The notes under the pieces were generated by a model. That model did no database searches. It had not been told where the DNA came from and saw nothing but the letters and a program-made list of their open reading frames with translations. Source: Vespula vulgaris (Eukaryota > Arthropoda > Insecta > Hymenoptera > Vespidae). Taken from it: 64,000 nt of DNA. The translations under genes and the position numbers were made by a program. The DNA is taken from assembly GCF_905475345.1 (NCBI RefSeq), contig NC_066586.1:5865900-5929899 (forward strand). The letters run 5' to 3'. Below, piece by piece: positions 24,266 through 37,522 of the stretch. Positions within the stretch are counted from its first letter, which is position 1. Each line of letters begins with the position of its first letter.

Positions 24266-25499
24266 CTCAGGCGGCCCGCCCCAGTTTCGGTCGTGACGTC
24301 TCGTTGCCTCGACGATCGCCAGCGACCCTGTCTCCGGCTTTGCGACTTCCGCTAATTCTACTCGGACTTCGACTTGGACGGCGGTGGTGGTGGAGGCGGC
24401 GGTGGCGGCGGCGGTGGTGGCAGCGGCACCCTCCTGTCCTCGTACTTCACATCTCATCTGCCTCTTCTACTTATTTACCTTCCGCCTTTTTTATCCGTTT
24501 CTCCTTGGTAGATTCGCGTCCGTTGCCTATCGACACCAACGACACGATCGTGACGATTTATACGCGAGTTTTACACCGAGTACCTCCCTCTTAACACCCT
24601 CTCCCCTCTTTCTATAGGAAAGTCATACGAGCGAATCGTCTCGACCGTTTTCCGCGTCACATCTCACTCTCGAGCCAACCGATCGGATCGAAAAACGACT
24701 TGGATTCATTCATTCCCGTCGCTCACCGAGCGTCACTATCGTCGATTCTCGTACCGTCGTCTTCGACATCCTTCTCGCGTAGACAAGAGCGGAAGACGAA
24801 GCAGAATTGAAAGACTGGAGGAGGAAAATCTGGCGGAAACGTCGAAGAATCGACGAGCATCGCAAGATCGGCACATGGGAGAGCACGATCGATCTCCAGC
24901 TTCGAACGTTCCTCCGAGTCTTCCGTGATGAGGAGGAAAAAAACTTCCTTCATCGATCGACGCACGCCACGTAGCGGAAGAAGAGGAAGAAGATTCTTGG
25001 AGTTGGAGGATTCATCGCGTTGCCGACACGTGGAGCACGTGACGCGCGACACATCACCGATCCCTTCTTCTTTTCTCTCTTTCTTTCTTTTTTTTCTTAT
25101 TTTTGTCCTCTCTTCTCTTCTCGTCTCGTTTCGTCGTTTCGTCTCGTCTCGTCTCGTCGCACCGTTCGCACCGATCCTAATAACTTTGCTTTCCTTTCTC
25201 TCTCTTTCTCTCTTTCTCTCCCTCTCTCTCTTTCTCTTTTTCTCTCCTTTCAAAATATTTTACGACTTTTGACGTAAGGAAGAAGATTCGAAATTCACTA
25301 TTACGCTCATTTCCTCTCCTTCTCACGTTTTCTCTCTAATAGAAAAGAGCGCGCGAAAGGAGAGCGCGCGCGCGCGCGTCAGAGATCGACGATGCGATTC
25401 GTGGAGATATTCGGGAAAGCGAGCGCGCGCACGAGACCGGCCGGCAAACTGAGAAAAAGGAGCGGAACGAAGAGTCGGTCGTCTGTCGACCGACGACGA

Positions 25500-25581
25500 T
25501 CAACCCAGACGATGACGACGATGACGACGATGACGACAACGATGACAACGACGACAACGACGACGATGATGATGACGACGA

Positions 25582-25621
<40 letters not shown>

Positions 25622-25700
25622 GACGACTACGACGATGACGACTACGACGACGACGACGACGACGACGAGGACGACGACGACGACGAGGACGACGACGACG
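25500..25700. repeat. (GAC)/(GAT) trinucleotide array
   Basis: About 200 bp of ACG/GAC/GAT units. On the plus strand it opens a poly-Thr frame that, joined with the TTCC array downstream, makes the longest open frame in the window (371 codons). That frame is a repeat artefact. Confidence 0.92.
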
Positions 25701-26052
25701 GAGACGGCAGCTAACACCAACACCAGCAGCAGCAGCAACAGTAGAAGTAACAGACAGCAGCAGCAGCAGCCAACAGGCAGCAGCAGCACGAGGCGGAACG
25801 TTTCGCCGTGTGCCAAGCGAAGCTCTGCAAAAGCGGCCTGCACACGCGGCCGCGCGCTCTCTGTTATGTGTCCCCACTTCCCTTCTTCGAGCGCGGCGGC
25901 GGCGGTGGCGGCGGCAGCGCCGAGACTATCTGCCCGTGTGCCGGCCTCCAGTCTGCATGCCTCTCCCCTCCTATTCCTCCGCTACTTTGCCTTCTTCGTC
26001 TTCTTCCTCCTTCTCCTTTTCGTTTTCTTCTTCCTCCTCTTCCTCGCTTACT

Positions 26053-26353
26053 GCTTCCTTCCTTCCTTCCTTCCTTCCTTCCTTCCTTCCTTCCTTTCTT
26101 CCTTCCTTTCTTCCTTCCTTCCTTCCTTCCTTCCTTCCTTCCTTCCTTCCTTCCTTCCTTCCTTCCTTCCTTCCTTCCTTCCTTCCTTCCTTCCTTCCTT
26201 CCTTCCTTCCTTCCTTCCTTCCTTCCTTCCTTCCTTCCTTCCTTCCTTCCTTCCTCCCCCCCTCCCCCCTTTCCTTCCTTCCTTCCTTTCTTCCTTCCTT
26301 CCTTCCTTCCTTCCTCCCTCCCCCTCCCTCCCACCCTTCCTTCCTTCCTTCCT
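26053..26353. repeat. (TTCC)n tetranucleotide array, about 300 bp
   Basis: Nearly pure CTTC/TTCC units with a C-rich interruption at about 26253-26275 and another near 26312-26335. It gives Pro-Ser-Phe-Leu frames on the plus strand and Lys-Glu-Gly-Arg frames on the minus strand. Confidence 0.95.
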
Positions 26354-28340
26354 GTCTACCTCCCTTTCTACCTTCCTTCAGGATTGCGCTTTTACACTTT
26401 GCTCGGACATCAGGACTTCCTCCTTCTTTTTACTTTACCCTTTTTCCGACTCATTCACGTGGGTAGATCTCGATCGTCAACTACGTGACGATCGATTAGA
26501 TCTCTGATCTTTTACAAATTTTCTCCTAAACTCATAAGTAGTGTTTTCCTCTCCCCATCGTTTCTTACTCTCCGTCTTCCGTCTTTCGCACGCGTTTTAA
26601 TACTAAACAGTAAATGATCCTTTACACGTTCGCTATCTAAAGAGAATAAGAATCATGCGTGACAGCGAACGCGTTAAGGATGAAATTCACCGACATATAT
26701 ACTTTCGACCACCCATCCGAATTTTTGAAAGAAGACAGTAGCTATCTCGCATCCGGTACTTGCCTTTATCTTTCCAAGGTGGATGAGATCGAACGAAGAT
26801 CGTAGCGCGTACATAAGATAACGGAGAAGCGTTTTGAAGAGAGAGAAAAAGAAAAAAGGAAAAATCGTAGAATGAAAACGCACGCGGAAGATTTTCGCGA
26901 GTCCACGCTGGCCGTTGGCAAGGTGCAAGCGTAATTGGTGGATGCACCGCGGGTACGTCTCTCTTTTATACCGTACAGCAGTCCCGACAAAGCGGTACCG
27001 CCCCCTGGGCACGTGACGATGGCTTCGGTACCGGACCCACCACCCAACCACCCACCACAGGGGCTAATGGATACTCTACGCGCTGTCCTTACAGCGCACA
27101 CCCTTACCTTCGCTGACTGAGAAACTACCCCCACTATCTCTCCCCCTTAAACCTCCTTCCTACCTATCCTCACCCTCCATTTCCTTCTCCTGACCCTCCT
27201 CTTTTCCACCCTTTTTCTCCTTATCATCCTACTTCCTCTCTCCTTTCTAGTCTCCTCCGAGATACGCTAATTGATATCGTAGCACCGAAAGTTTTTGCGT
27301 TAACGTCTTTTAGATCGTCTTGTCTTCTTTCGAAACGGTATTTTCTGGGTAAGAATTAATGTCAATGGTAGAACGTCGAACGATTCCTTCCAAACGGATC
27401 GTATTCGGATCGTACCTTGCTGCTGCTACTGCCGACGACTAAAAAAGATCCTGCTGCGATGCTAGGCCGCTGCATCCGGCCATAACTGACCTTGGATTCG
27501 CTTCGAACCATTCTTCGACGATTGGTAGCGACCACCAAACGCATTGACTATCTCGATGTTTACCACCTGTCGCGATTTCGTTGAAATGACTACAAACCGC
27601 AAGATCGTACGATCTAATTCCGCCCCGCTCGAGGACCTCCTATACGTTACTTCTGTTCGTTACGCGTCGATGAAAATCGTCGTTGCCGTTTGAGACGAGA
27701 ATAGAAGTGATTAGAAAAAAGTTTTTAATTTAAAACTAGAACGAAACGATCGAACGAAAAGAAAAAGAAACGGAATAAGAAAGAAAGAAAGAAAGAAAGG
27801 CACAAAAAAAATAGGAAAGAAACGAAAATGAAAATTAGAGGACATCGAGGCGGGAAGGATTATCAATCGAGTAACAAAAATCGAAAATCCGCCGATCAGT
27901 GGCCGTGATCGTGGCCAAGATTCGTTAATGCCGTAATTTATCGGTCCGCTTTGGATTTCCGCCTGTGCGGATCCCATTAAGAGAGCTTCGGCGAGACGAC
28001 GTGCGTTATATATCACGGTGCATCGATCAGTGCCACGAGCATTACACGAGCGGTCGTATCTTTCAGGACGATATATCTACCTTCGAGTCTGATTCTCCGA
28101 TTATTTTTCCTTTCAGCGAACCTGCATAACTCCCCGGGATGCCGTTGGTACCGAGGGGGATTCTTCTACTTGGATAAACGACGATCGTATTATAAATACG
28201 ATGATGCGAAAGTAAAAGTAAGTGCAACGGAGTCATACCGACGTATAACGAGCTTTGATTATTTTCATTCGTTTCGCGTTTGAGATTGCGCGTAGTCGTG
28301 GATCGTATACACGGCGGACTCAACGTAGAAAAAGGCTCAC

Positions 28341-28373
28341 GTGGTGAGAGAGAGAGAGAGAGAGAGAGAAAGC

Positions 28374-28407
<34 letters not shown>

Positions 28408-28795
28408 GAGAGAGAGAGCAGCAAGAGCAGGACGGCGGTGAAGTGAATCTAGTCTGTATATGGTCGGGCCCAGGCCGTCTGCCCGGCCACGTCCAGTCAA
28501 TGGACGTAATTCACTGTCCGCCGACGGAGTCTAAGGCAGCAGACGACGGACGACGGATGGATGGCAGTCACCGAGAGGGTGACCAGCGAAAGGAGGAAAG
28601 AGAGGAACGGCTGGAGAGAGGAGATGAAGGAGAAGAGGAGGAGGAAGAGGAGGAGCGACGAGGTAGGAGAGGGGACAGTAGTAAAAGCACAAGACCGTTG
28701 GTCCGCGACTGCGAGTGATTGTGACTGGATATAGAGAGTTCTCTCTATCGCGCCTGTCTGAGTGTGCGCGCGAGCGCGAGCGAACAAGAGAGAAC

Positions 28796-28830
<35 letters not shown>
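28341..28830. repeat. (GA)n microsatellites around a complex GC-rich segment
   Basis: GA arrays at 28343-28418 and 28795-28830 flank complex sequence with CpG and an A/G-rich block (28590-28680). Confidence 0.85.
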
Positions 28831-29880
28831 AAAGGTGCTCCTTCCTTTCGAACGGAATCTCGCCTTCGATCGTCGTCCGCGACGAACAAGAAAAGAGCGA
28901 TCGATCGATCCATCTCGAGTGGGAGAGCGTTATGCCCAGAACAGGTGAGCTTCTTTAGCAGAGTGTGTTATATACCTGGGCAAGAATTTTCTCAATGGAG
29001 ACGACGAATCGCCCTCCGTTTTGTCAAAGGGCGCTCATCTCTCTTTACACACGAGATCCATCCGAAAGAAAAGGCGAACGTTCAAAGCGAATTCAAAGTC
29101 AGACAGTGGGGCACTACCCGTTTCGTAAGAAAACGATAACCGTTGATGAATCATTCGAACGGGAATAAAGGTAAAACCTAATGCTAATCATTTTCGATGA
29201 TTTATCGTTTACCCGATTCGCTTTTCATCCGAATGATTCAGCGGGTGCGATCAAAAGGGAGGCGTGCTTTTTGCTGGTCCGTAGCGCTTAAAGGAGGGCT
29301 TAATCACATTTCGCTTGCTATACGGAAGGATATAAGGGTGAAAGGAAGGAAGGAAGGAAGGAAGGAAGGAAGGAAGGAAGGACAGAAAGAGAAAAAGAAA
29401 GAAATAAAAAGGAAAGAAAAAAGAACGAGATACTCTCGCTTTCGCCGTTATCCGCTACTTACTCGTTTGTCTTCCATATATATCAGAAAATCTTGTCCCA
29501 TTTTCTACGTACCTAGAACCACCGTATTCCTCGGACTTCTCATTCTTTGCAAAGTTCAGCATCATTGTCGCAGTATACTTTCTCGTGAGTAGGAGGAAGA
29601 CGTGGATGGGGGAAAAAGAAGGAATAAGAGAACGGATAGTTCGTTTTGGAGGACGTAAGAGAACACGATGGGAATCGTCGATCCATTCATACTCAGCGAG
29701 TAAAAGCGTTCTCGGTCTCGGGCCACACTCGATATATGGTAGTTGTCGGGTCCACCAATCTGCGCGAAACTTGGCAAAAAGTCGATGGAAGCGGCCAGGA
29801 ATGGGACGGAAGACGGGCGTACGTCGTGCCGGGCTACGAGGATGTCGCCGATTTTGTCGATTTGCGCTGGAAGCAAGACG

Positions 29881-29952
<72 letters not shown>

Positions 29953-30588
29953 CTGCCCGGACTGGATGCCCCTCGGCACCGGTGATCCTGAGCCTCGAGT
30001 AATTACGTCTCGTGCGACGTTGCTCTTAATACTTGGAGCCCAGCAAAAACTCGACGGAACAGGACGGAACGGATACGTATCTGGCGTATTCGTCAATTTG
30101 CTTCGTTTGCGCCGCGGGTTATCCTCTTCTTCGCGAAGGGAGACCTCTCGTGGATGAAGAAGAAAGGGATCTTGAACAAGTCCGAAGGTTCCTATCGGAA
30201 GTCGAGTCTTTTTTTGTCGATTTGGAACAATCGATTAGCAATAGTCGCGCGAGCGCTACATACTTATTTATTTTGTTGGTTCAAGTATCTATATTTCCAT
30301 GAAAAATATACAATATCGATATCTTCGTCTAGCTCCAAGCTGCATACGTGATACTTTTGTATCATTAAACGGCGAAATCATTTCATTCTCTGTTCTGTTT
30401 TCGGGTAGAGGTGTGAATCAGACTCGATTGTAGTGGGCGATGCACGCGAATAAAAATCTTCCATGACTATCGTTGATCGCCTCGAACGATCATTCGCGGA
30501 ATCATAATGTTGTGCTGATTTTTAAATAAATTTGACTCTCGTGGCGAAGGTGAGTCTTCTTTTTCGACTCTCTCGTCTCTCTCGTCTC

Positions 30589-30589
<1 letters not shown>

Positions 30590-30642
<53 letters not shown>
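30590..30642. repeat. (CT)n microsatellite
   Basis: More than 25 CT units. Confidence 0.93.
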
Positions 30643-30646
<4 letters not shown>

Positions 30647-32185
30647 TTCTCTCTTAATCCGCTCGAAAAATAATCCTTCGCAAATTTCAACGCGATATGC
30701 AATTTGGAAGAAGAGCGGAGGAACAGAGGACGGAATCGAAACCGCCCAAACTGGATCCACGCGATGCATTGATCCCAAAGTAATTACCTACGTCTTGTGT
30801 GTGACGAAAAACACGAGCTAATAGCGTCGAGCGTGCGCCTCGGAAACCTTTTTCGCTCCCTTCGACATTGTCGAGACACCAAATTAGAGAGAGCCATGCG
30901 GGCGCAACGACGAGGAGGAAGAAGAAATGTAAAAACGGGATGAAACGAGGGATAAAAAAGAAAAAAAAGGAGAAAGGAAATACGAAGAGAGTATCAAAAT
31001 AAGATCGGAGAAGCGTGCGATATATATTTTTATCTTTCGAGAAATGTGTTACGTCGTGCGCATCGTAGTTCATCGTATGATTTCATACACTTAAAGTTAC
31101 TCACTCTCGTGAAAACATTTTTATATCTTTCCTACGATCTCTTTATGTCTATTTTTTGAGAAACTTTCGATAAAAACAAAGTCAATATAGCTGGAGGACC
31201 ATTCATTCTCCTTCTAATCGGTCTAGTTCTCTTCGCACGAGATAAGAAAATAAAAGATGGAAAGAAGAAGGGAGAAGGAGAAAATGAGCGGAAAGAAATC
31301 CATTCACAGATAATTTTCTTATTACTGTTATTATTGGGATCCGCGAAGGCAACGGCCACGTTGTTACATCCGGCGTATAGCGGGCCGCTTAAAGAATCTA
31401 GGCTCTCACGGTGTCGGCCCGGAAGTGACGACGTGCGTACACCGGAAGCTGTCGCTAAGAATGGTCGGCTCGACAATCTCGCTCCTCGGGTCTAGGCAAC
31501 AACATAGACTTTATTGCTCTCGCTCAAACTGGTGCAGGACCGTGTACATTGCAGCTGCGTTTTCTCCCTCCCTCGCTCTCCTCTACCCTTTCTCTTTTTC
31601 TCTCCCTTCCCCCTTCGTGCTTTGCCCGATGCTCGTGAGCTGCATCGTTGGCATTCGTTCGTACGCGATATGCAGTTGCATACAAGCCGTTTAGATTTCA
31701 TTCTATGCGTCTTTCGTCATATAGAAATTCAAATCGTCGCACCTCTCTCTCGCTCTCTGTGTGCCTTTTTTAAATCCCTTTTCCTGTATCCTTCGTCAAA
31801 TACCAAACCTTCTGTTACGTCGTAGAAAAATATTTCACGATTTTAACGTATCGTTTGATGTTGATGCAATTCCGTAATATAGTCATATCGCGGAGGAGAG
31901 GAAGGATTCGATTTCGCATCTGTAAATCCAACGTAACGAGGGTTGCGCGCGCTGATTGGAGTCTGGGACGCGTTTCGGTAGCCGTTGATAGGCAGGCACT
32001 GCTACATTACATATTCAACGTAGTAGTACTCTCTGCATACGAAATTGCAAACGTGTAATCGACGAATTTACGTCGAGACTCGTGAGTAGCCTGGGGCGAA
32101 CATTATATACCATCGCACTACCAATACCGTTGCGTAATTATGTGCGCATTCAAAACCAGAGATAGATAAATAGATAGATGTGTGT

Positions 32186-32188
32186 GTG

Positions 32189-32271
<83 letters not shown>

Positions 32272-32272
32272 G
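32186..32272. repeat. (TA)n/(CATA)n/(GA)n compound microsatellite
   Basis: TG, TA, CATA, TA and GA units in succession over about 85 bp. Confidence 0.9.
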
Positions 32273-32465
32273 GACTGATATATTCTTTCGACGTTTACTT
32301 TTATTGCCGTACCTATTAATTTTATGATAGCAAATTTCCATGAAATCTTACAATATATTCCAAGCAACTTTGCTTACGTTTTTACGGTTTTCAACTATTT
32401 TCAATTTGAGTTGGTAGAATGTGTTTTATAAAAAGGAGTCCTTCTCGAGAGTAAGAAGACGAGTC

Positions 32466-32502
<37 letters not shown>

Positions 32503-33409
32503 GACGGACGTTCTCCGTCTCATCCACGGTCGTTCTACCTCCGCACGACACGCGGTGTGCTCGCATCACTACGGTTTAGAGATTTACGTTGCACACGTGC
32601 GCAAACAATACTTTGACTACGTATGCTTCTCTTGCGTCCTCGGTGCAACAAGACGACAGAACTCTTTATAAGGTCTGGAATGCAGAGTTTAAACGCGCGA
32701 TACGGGAGGTATGACGCTAACCCGTATATACTTGGCCAAGGAAAACGGAGCGAGTGGTTAATAAGAATGAAGAAAAATCGGCTTAGCTAGATAATACTCT
32801 ATCTTTGTGTTTCTTCGAGGATAAAAGAGAAAGATTATCTATCGGGCCCGATGAAATCTTATTATTCAACGAAAGGAGTAAGTACTTTGGATTTCGAAAG
32901 TAACTTTAATTAATCCTTTCCCGTTGTCAGGAGTACATTGCCCTACGGTCTACGATATAGTGGTATTATCGCACGGAGGAAATCGAGTCGGACCGAGTCG
33001 AAATGTACGGAGGAATAAAAATCTGAAACAATGCGGTATCGTTCTTTCGACGCGGTAAAGCGAAAAGGGCCGACAGACGGAAAATATACCTACGTTTCAA
33101 AGGTAAAGCTTAAATGCAAACGATCGTAACGGCAGTTTGCTTTTGTAGCGAAGTTGTTATGCAAATCTCAAATTCTCTGCGCGTCCGTAGAATGGAAAGC
33201 AGCCGTTTGCCTCTTCGATAGAGCCGCCTTGGCAAGTAATGGACGTTAGGACGAGATTGGCATCTCGTCGTTGCTGAAACGTAACCGCGCGATACAATAA
33301 CAATATCTACGTTTTTATGTTGTAATCCTGTCGAGTACTTTCGCGTTGAATTCCATAGCGTTCTATGGCGTCAATACTAATTTCTTCTACATAAAGTCGG
33401 CTAGTTTAG

Positions 33410-33451
<42 letters not shown>

Positions 33452-34337
33452 CGTAACACTGCTTCTAGGATCGTCGCACAGCTTCCAAGATCGTTTGGTA
33501 AGATTGATAAGACAGGGTAGAAGCAACATTGATTTTAAACTAACGTGACGTTGGATCTGATACGCAAAACTGCGAAGGCTCATCCCACATGCATAATGCA
33601 TGTCGTAAGAGGGGGAGGAAAGGAGGTGGTGAAGGTGGAGGAGGAGGAGAATGGGAGAAAGAGGAAGAAGAGGGGAAGAGGGAGAAAGAGAGAGACAGAA
33701 GACCAATGGCAACAACAGCTTACCTCTCTTGCCAGCATTTTACGTCGTCCCTCTCTCTTATTTTTATTCCCTTACTCTCTTGTTCGCCCTCTCTCTCTCT
33801 CTCTCTGTCTCTCTTCTTTATTGGCGTACCTTACGACACGAATTATTGCTCCTCCGCTCCTCTCCCGCGGCCACCCTTTCTGCCTATGGGAATCCCGTTT
33901 CCACTCGTTGCATTTCTTCTGTATTCGTGGCTGGTCGCGTGCAAGCGCGTGAATAAAGAAAATTCGTGTTCTGCTTTGGCGAAAGGTGGACCGTCGAAAC
34001 CACACATTGACGGACATTGAGAATCTCGAGATTCTCTCTCTTTTCTTCCTCCTCGATACGTTAAGAAAAATCTCTAGGACACTCTTGTATTTTTGTACGA
34101 TCGTTCAGAATATCATCGGAATACGTGAAAGGTTCACGATATTTTGCTTGCATTTTTTTTTACGTTTATACATTGGATATTTCTCATTAGTTACTTGGCA
34201 TCGGTATAATAACTTTTCTAATGATATGCTCGTTTATCGGATCGATTTTCTTCGCATCTGGTAGACTTCAATGTTCCAGGTAAAAGCAAGTAACAAAATC
34301 TATCCACGTATTCGTTCTTTTTTGTGGCGCCGCAACG

Positions 34338-34433
34338 TCGATCGGTCGGTCGGTCGGTCGGTCGGTCGATTGGTCGGTCGGTCGGTCGGTCGGTCGGTCG
34401 GTCGGTCGGTCGGTTGGTCGGTCGATTGGTCGG
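34338..34433. repeat. (CGGT)n tetranucleotide array
   Basis: About 20 GGTC units with a few T substitutions. Its complement recurs as GACC/GACCGACC at about 48628-48670, and a short version sits at 8205-8226. Confidence 0.93.
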
Positions 34434-35812
34434 TGTCAAGCGAGGCAAGCCAGCTTGTATCTAGCGAGAGAAGAAGTGGGATCTCACCTGACTTCTGCCT
34501 CTCGTCGTTTTGCCATGTCTGCCAACGGTCTAGACTCTTTCTCTTTTTCTTTCTTTCTTTCTTTCTTTCCTTCTGTCTGTCTCTCTCTCTCTCTCTTTTT
34601 TCTCTCATTCCCTCACTCTCTCATTCTCTCTCTCTTTCTATCTTTGGCTCGAGAAACGTTCTCTTCGCGTATCCGTCGCGACGTCATCCGATGAATTCCC
34701 CTTTAGGGCGCCGATAAACGATCGAGAATTGCTTTGTTTTGCAAAGCCTCGCCTCTTCGTTTCTTTCTTTATTTTCATTAGTCGGAGAACAGGTACCAGC
34801 TTGGATATCCCGCGGAGTTTGACTTTTTAACGAACGAATTAAAATGTCATGTGATATTTGCTATCTACATTTCTTTATTCGTCTCTCGTTGGAAAGTTGG
34901 ATTAAGATTTTCTTCAGTGAATAGACTTTCTCTTCGCGTGCATCCTTCAAGATTCAAGAACCCTGAATCTTAGTAAGCGGATGTATGGTTGGTTACTTTG
35001 GACAGATGGATAAGCGACATTGTATAGGTCGATAGGCGCAGAACGGATACACGAACAGGAGTAAAAGGCATCGGAAACTAGTCGGTGCGTCCTTCCATCC
35101 TTAGGTGCGGCCGCGCGTATATCGTAGTCCTTTTGCAACGTCTGCCGGCAGTCTAGACCGGTGCTCGTCCCTCTGTCTTTCGATTCAGTCTCGCTCCTCA
35201 GCGAGTGAACTCACCTTTAAGTGCGAGCACCATTCCAGACGCTACGCCGGAACGATATAAAGTAGAAGGACGAAGGAGTGCGTCTCGAGAAATCTAAAAG
35301 AGCCCAAATATCCAGCTCTCTCTCTCTCCCTCTCACCCCATTTTCGCTCGGACTCGCGTTGGAGTAGTTTTTTATTTTGGGCTTTTAAAATCATTTAAGT
35401 ATCATTGATACTTCTTCGCGGAACATTCTGCCACTTATATTTCTTCCAACTTTATCGAGAAAGGGATAAGAAGAATTCAGAATCGTTTAAGTAAAAGAGA
35501 GGAATTGGTCCAGACGGGAGACACTTGAAAGATCGTTTACAAGATCTTTCGAAGAAGAAGCTTTTCTTCTTGGCAAGCTCTACCTTCTTGTAGGGTTGCA
35601 CAAAAAAAGAAAACGAAAAAAGAAAAATGTCATCCTAACTCGCACTAGATCGCGTTTAGTATTTTCCTGAAAGCATCTCTTTGTGTTACCACGGGTATGT
35701 TCCTCGGAAAAAGGAAAGAAGGATGTAAGGTGAAAAAGAAAGAAAAAAGGGGAGGGAGGGAGAGAGAGAGACAGAGCGGAAGGACGTCAGCAGGGTATCC
35801 TGCAACGACGAA

Positions 35813-35853
<41 letters not shown>

Positions 35854-37232
35854 AGAAGAAGACGAGGAAGGTGAGGAAGATGAGGAAGACGAGGACAACA
35901 AGGACGAAGACGGTGCACGCAGCCTCCCAGCTGCATCCACGATGCACCTGCCTCCCCTCATTTTGCGCCGTACCTCGCGGAGAGACTTTCCAAGAAACCC
36001 GACCACTCTCCTACCGTTTTTCATCAATTGTTCTTGCTGGCACATTCATGCATCCTTTTCTCTCCCGCTCCATCTCCTTCTTCCCCTCTAACCAACCTTC
36101 GCTCCCTCCTCCCTCTGCCTCTTACGCTCTTTTTACTACCTGTCACCCTCCTTATCTCACCGCTACCTACCCCGTTCTCCTCTCTTTCTCTCCTCTCCTT
36201 TTTTCTTCTTTTCTACTGAATGCGACCTCGATCCGCACGGCTCGTCTCGAATGCTCTCCCCGCAATGATATTTCAGGCATACGAACGGAAGCTACGTCCG
36301 ATGATACGGCGAATTAGTCGGCCATTATAATTATGTCGGTTTTTCAAAGTTTTATTTGGAAATTCGACGCGGCCGCGTCAGTGAAAGATCGCTCAGAGAT
36401 CAGAAGAAAAGATCGATTTACGGTTTTGTCTGATCGATCGAATCAGAGATCATCGAAGCGTCTCGTAAAAGCATAACCATAGCATGAGTCGAAAGAAAAT
36501 AGTAAGGATGGAAGGGAATGAGTCCAAGAGGAGATCGAAGAAATGTCGAACTTTGAAAAGGGACAGGGGAGAAGACAAGACGGCTGTTTGAAAGAAATGA
36601 AAAGATAAAAAAGAAAAAAGTAACGAGATAAAAGAAAAGAGTGAAAAGGTAAAAGAGAGAAAAAAAAGGAAAAAACGGAGAAAAAGAAAAGGACGAACAA
36701 GATAAAAAGTAAATAAATAAATAAAAAAAGGAAAACAGGTAGATTGTTTCGAAGACAAGTCGGTAGCAATATTCGTGTTCGCGGGAGCGCGCAACCGCGA
36801 TCAGATATTACTCGCCATTGACAATGGCTGGCGGGTGGCATAAGCTACCACCGCAGAGCGTGGTCCTTCGAACGAGACGGAAGAGAAGCGTGGAGGCGGA
36901 GAAGCGAGTGAGAGAGAGAAACGGACCCTCTCTCGGCTCGGAGATCCTGAATAGTAATGATTATAGCAAATTGCTCTTGCTTGGCTTGGGGGTGCCTAAT
37001 AGCCACTCAGTGGGCTTGTTGAAACCGTGCGCCCCCTTCGCACAACCTTTGATCCCCCCGCCCAAGTCAACCCTTCAAAACTTCATTGTTTCTACCCTGT
37101 TTCGAGCGCGGGTGGGACCCTTGTCCTCTCCGAGCCGTGCCCCGAGCCGATCTTCTCGATACCTCCTGCCTTCCCTGCGAGTCACCCTGCGAGTCACCCT
37201 GCTCGTTCGCCTCCAACTTCTCTTCTCTCACC

Positions 37233-37276
<44 letters not shown>

Positions 37277-37491
37277 GGCGAGCGCATTTCTTTCTATCCA
37301 ACACGATTTTCTTCTGGACTTCTCCTCGGAGTCGAAGAAAAAAGCAATACACCTTCGAATCAACGAACCGCCCCATCACCTCTGAATTTTGCCGTCAGCG
37401 TTTCCGCTCGATCTAGCGGAATTGGCAGCGTCGAAGCGTTCGAGAAGCGCCGCCGGCTTTTCGAGAGATACGAAGGGAACGAGCGGAGAGG

Positions 37492-37522
<31 letters not shown>

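Larger units (their letters stand above)
24266..28340. other. Upstream flank of Fs, probable promoter/5' UTR territory
   Basis: CpG-rich sequence with a GCG-run at 25360-25380, GAC arrays at 25500-25700, a CAG/CAA tract at 25720-25790, GC-rich sequence at 25800-25960, the TTCC array at 26053-26353, and a complex GC-rich island at 26880-27120. The Fs transcript probably starts somewhere here on the minus strand, but I cannot place a start site. A 176-codon minus frame at 24723-25253 has about 110 non-repetitive codons but no recognisable domain; I do not call it a gene. Confidence 0.5.
28831..37225. other. Fs-AGGF1 intergenic region, first part
   Basis: No coding exon recognised. Microsatellites include GGAA at 29343-29382, GA at 29885-29952, CT at 30590-30642, TA/CATA at 32186-32272, GA at 32468-32498, GA at 33412-33449, CGGT at 34338-34433 and GAC at 35815-35865. 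Complex islands free of repeats lie at 30780-32150 and 32510-33400. The latter contains an ATGCAAAT octamer (POU-type site) near 33160. Confidence 0.6.

Noticed and set aside
24723..25253. 176-codon minus-strand frame with about 110 non-repetitive codons
   Set aside because: No recognisable domain and its N-terminus is an Arg-Glu/Lys repeat. It lies upstream of Fs exon 1 where 5' UTR or promoter is expected; open by CpG-rich composition.
25500..25877. Minus-strand frame with a Leu-rich, signal-peptide-like start
   Set aside because: The Leu run is the reverse reading of a CAG tract and the rest is poly-Arg from the GAC array; no splice link to Fs exon 2 in phase 1.
25392..26507. Longest open frame in the window (371 codons, plus strand)
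   Set aside because: Made of a GAC array (poly-Thr), a CAG tract and a TTCC array (Pro-Ser-Phe repeats); all frames across it are open because the repeats lack stops.
29646..30002. Plus-strand frame with protein-like composition (VVVGSTNLRETWQKVDG...)
   Set aside because: No family recognised, overlaps open frames in the other two plus frames, and runs into a GA repeat; judged chance.
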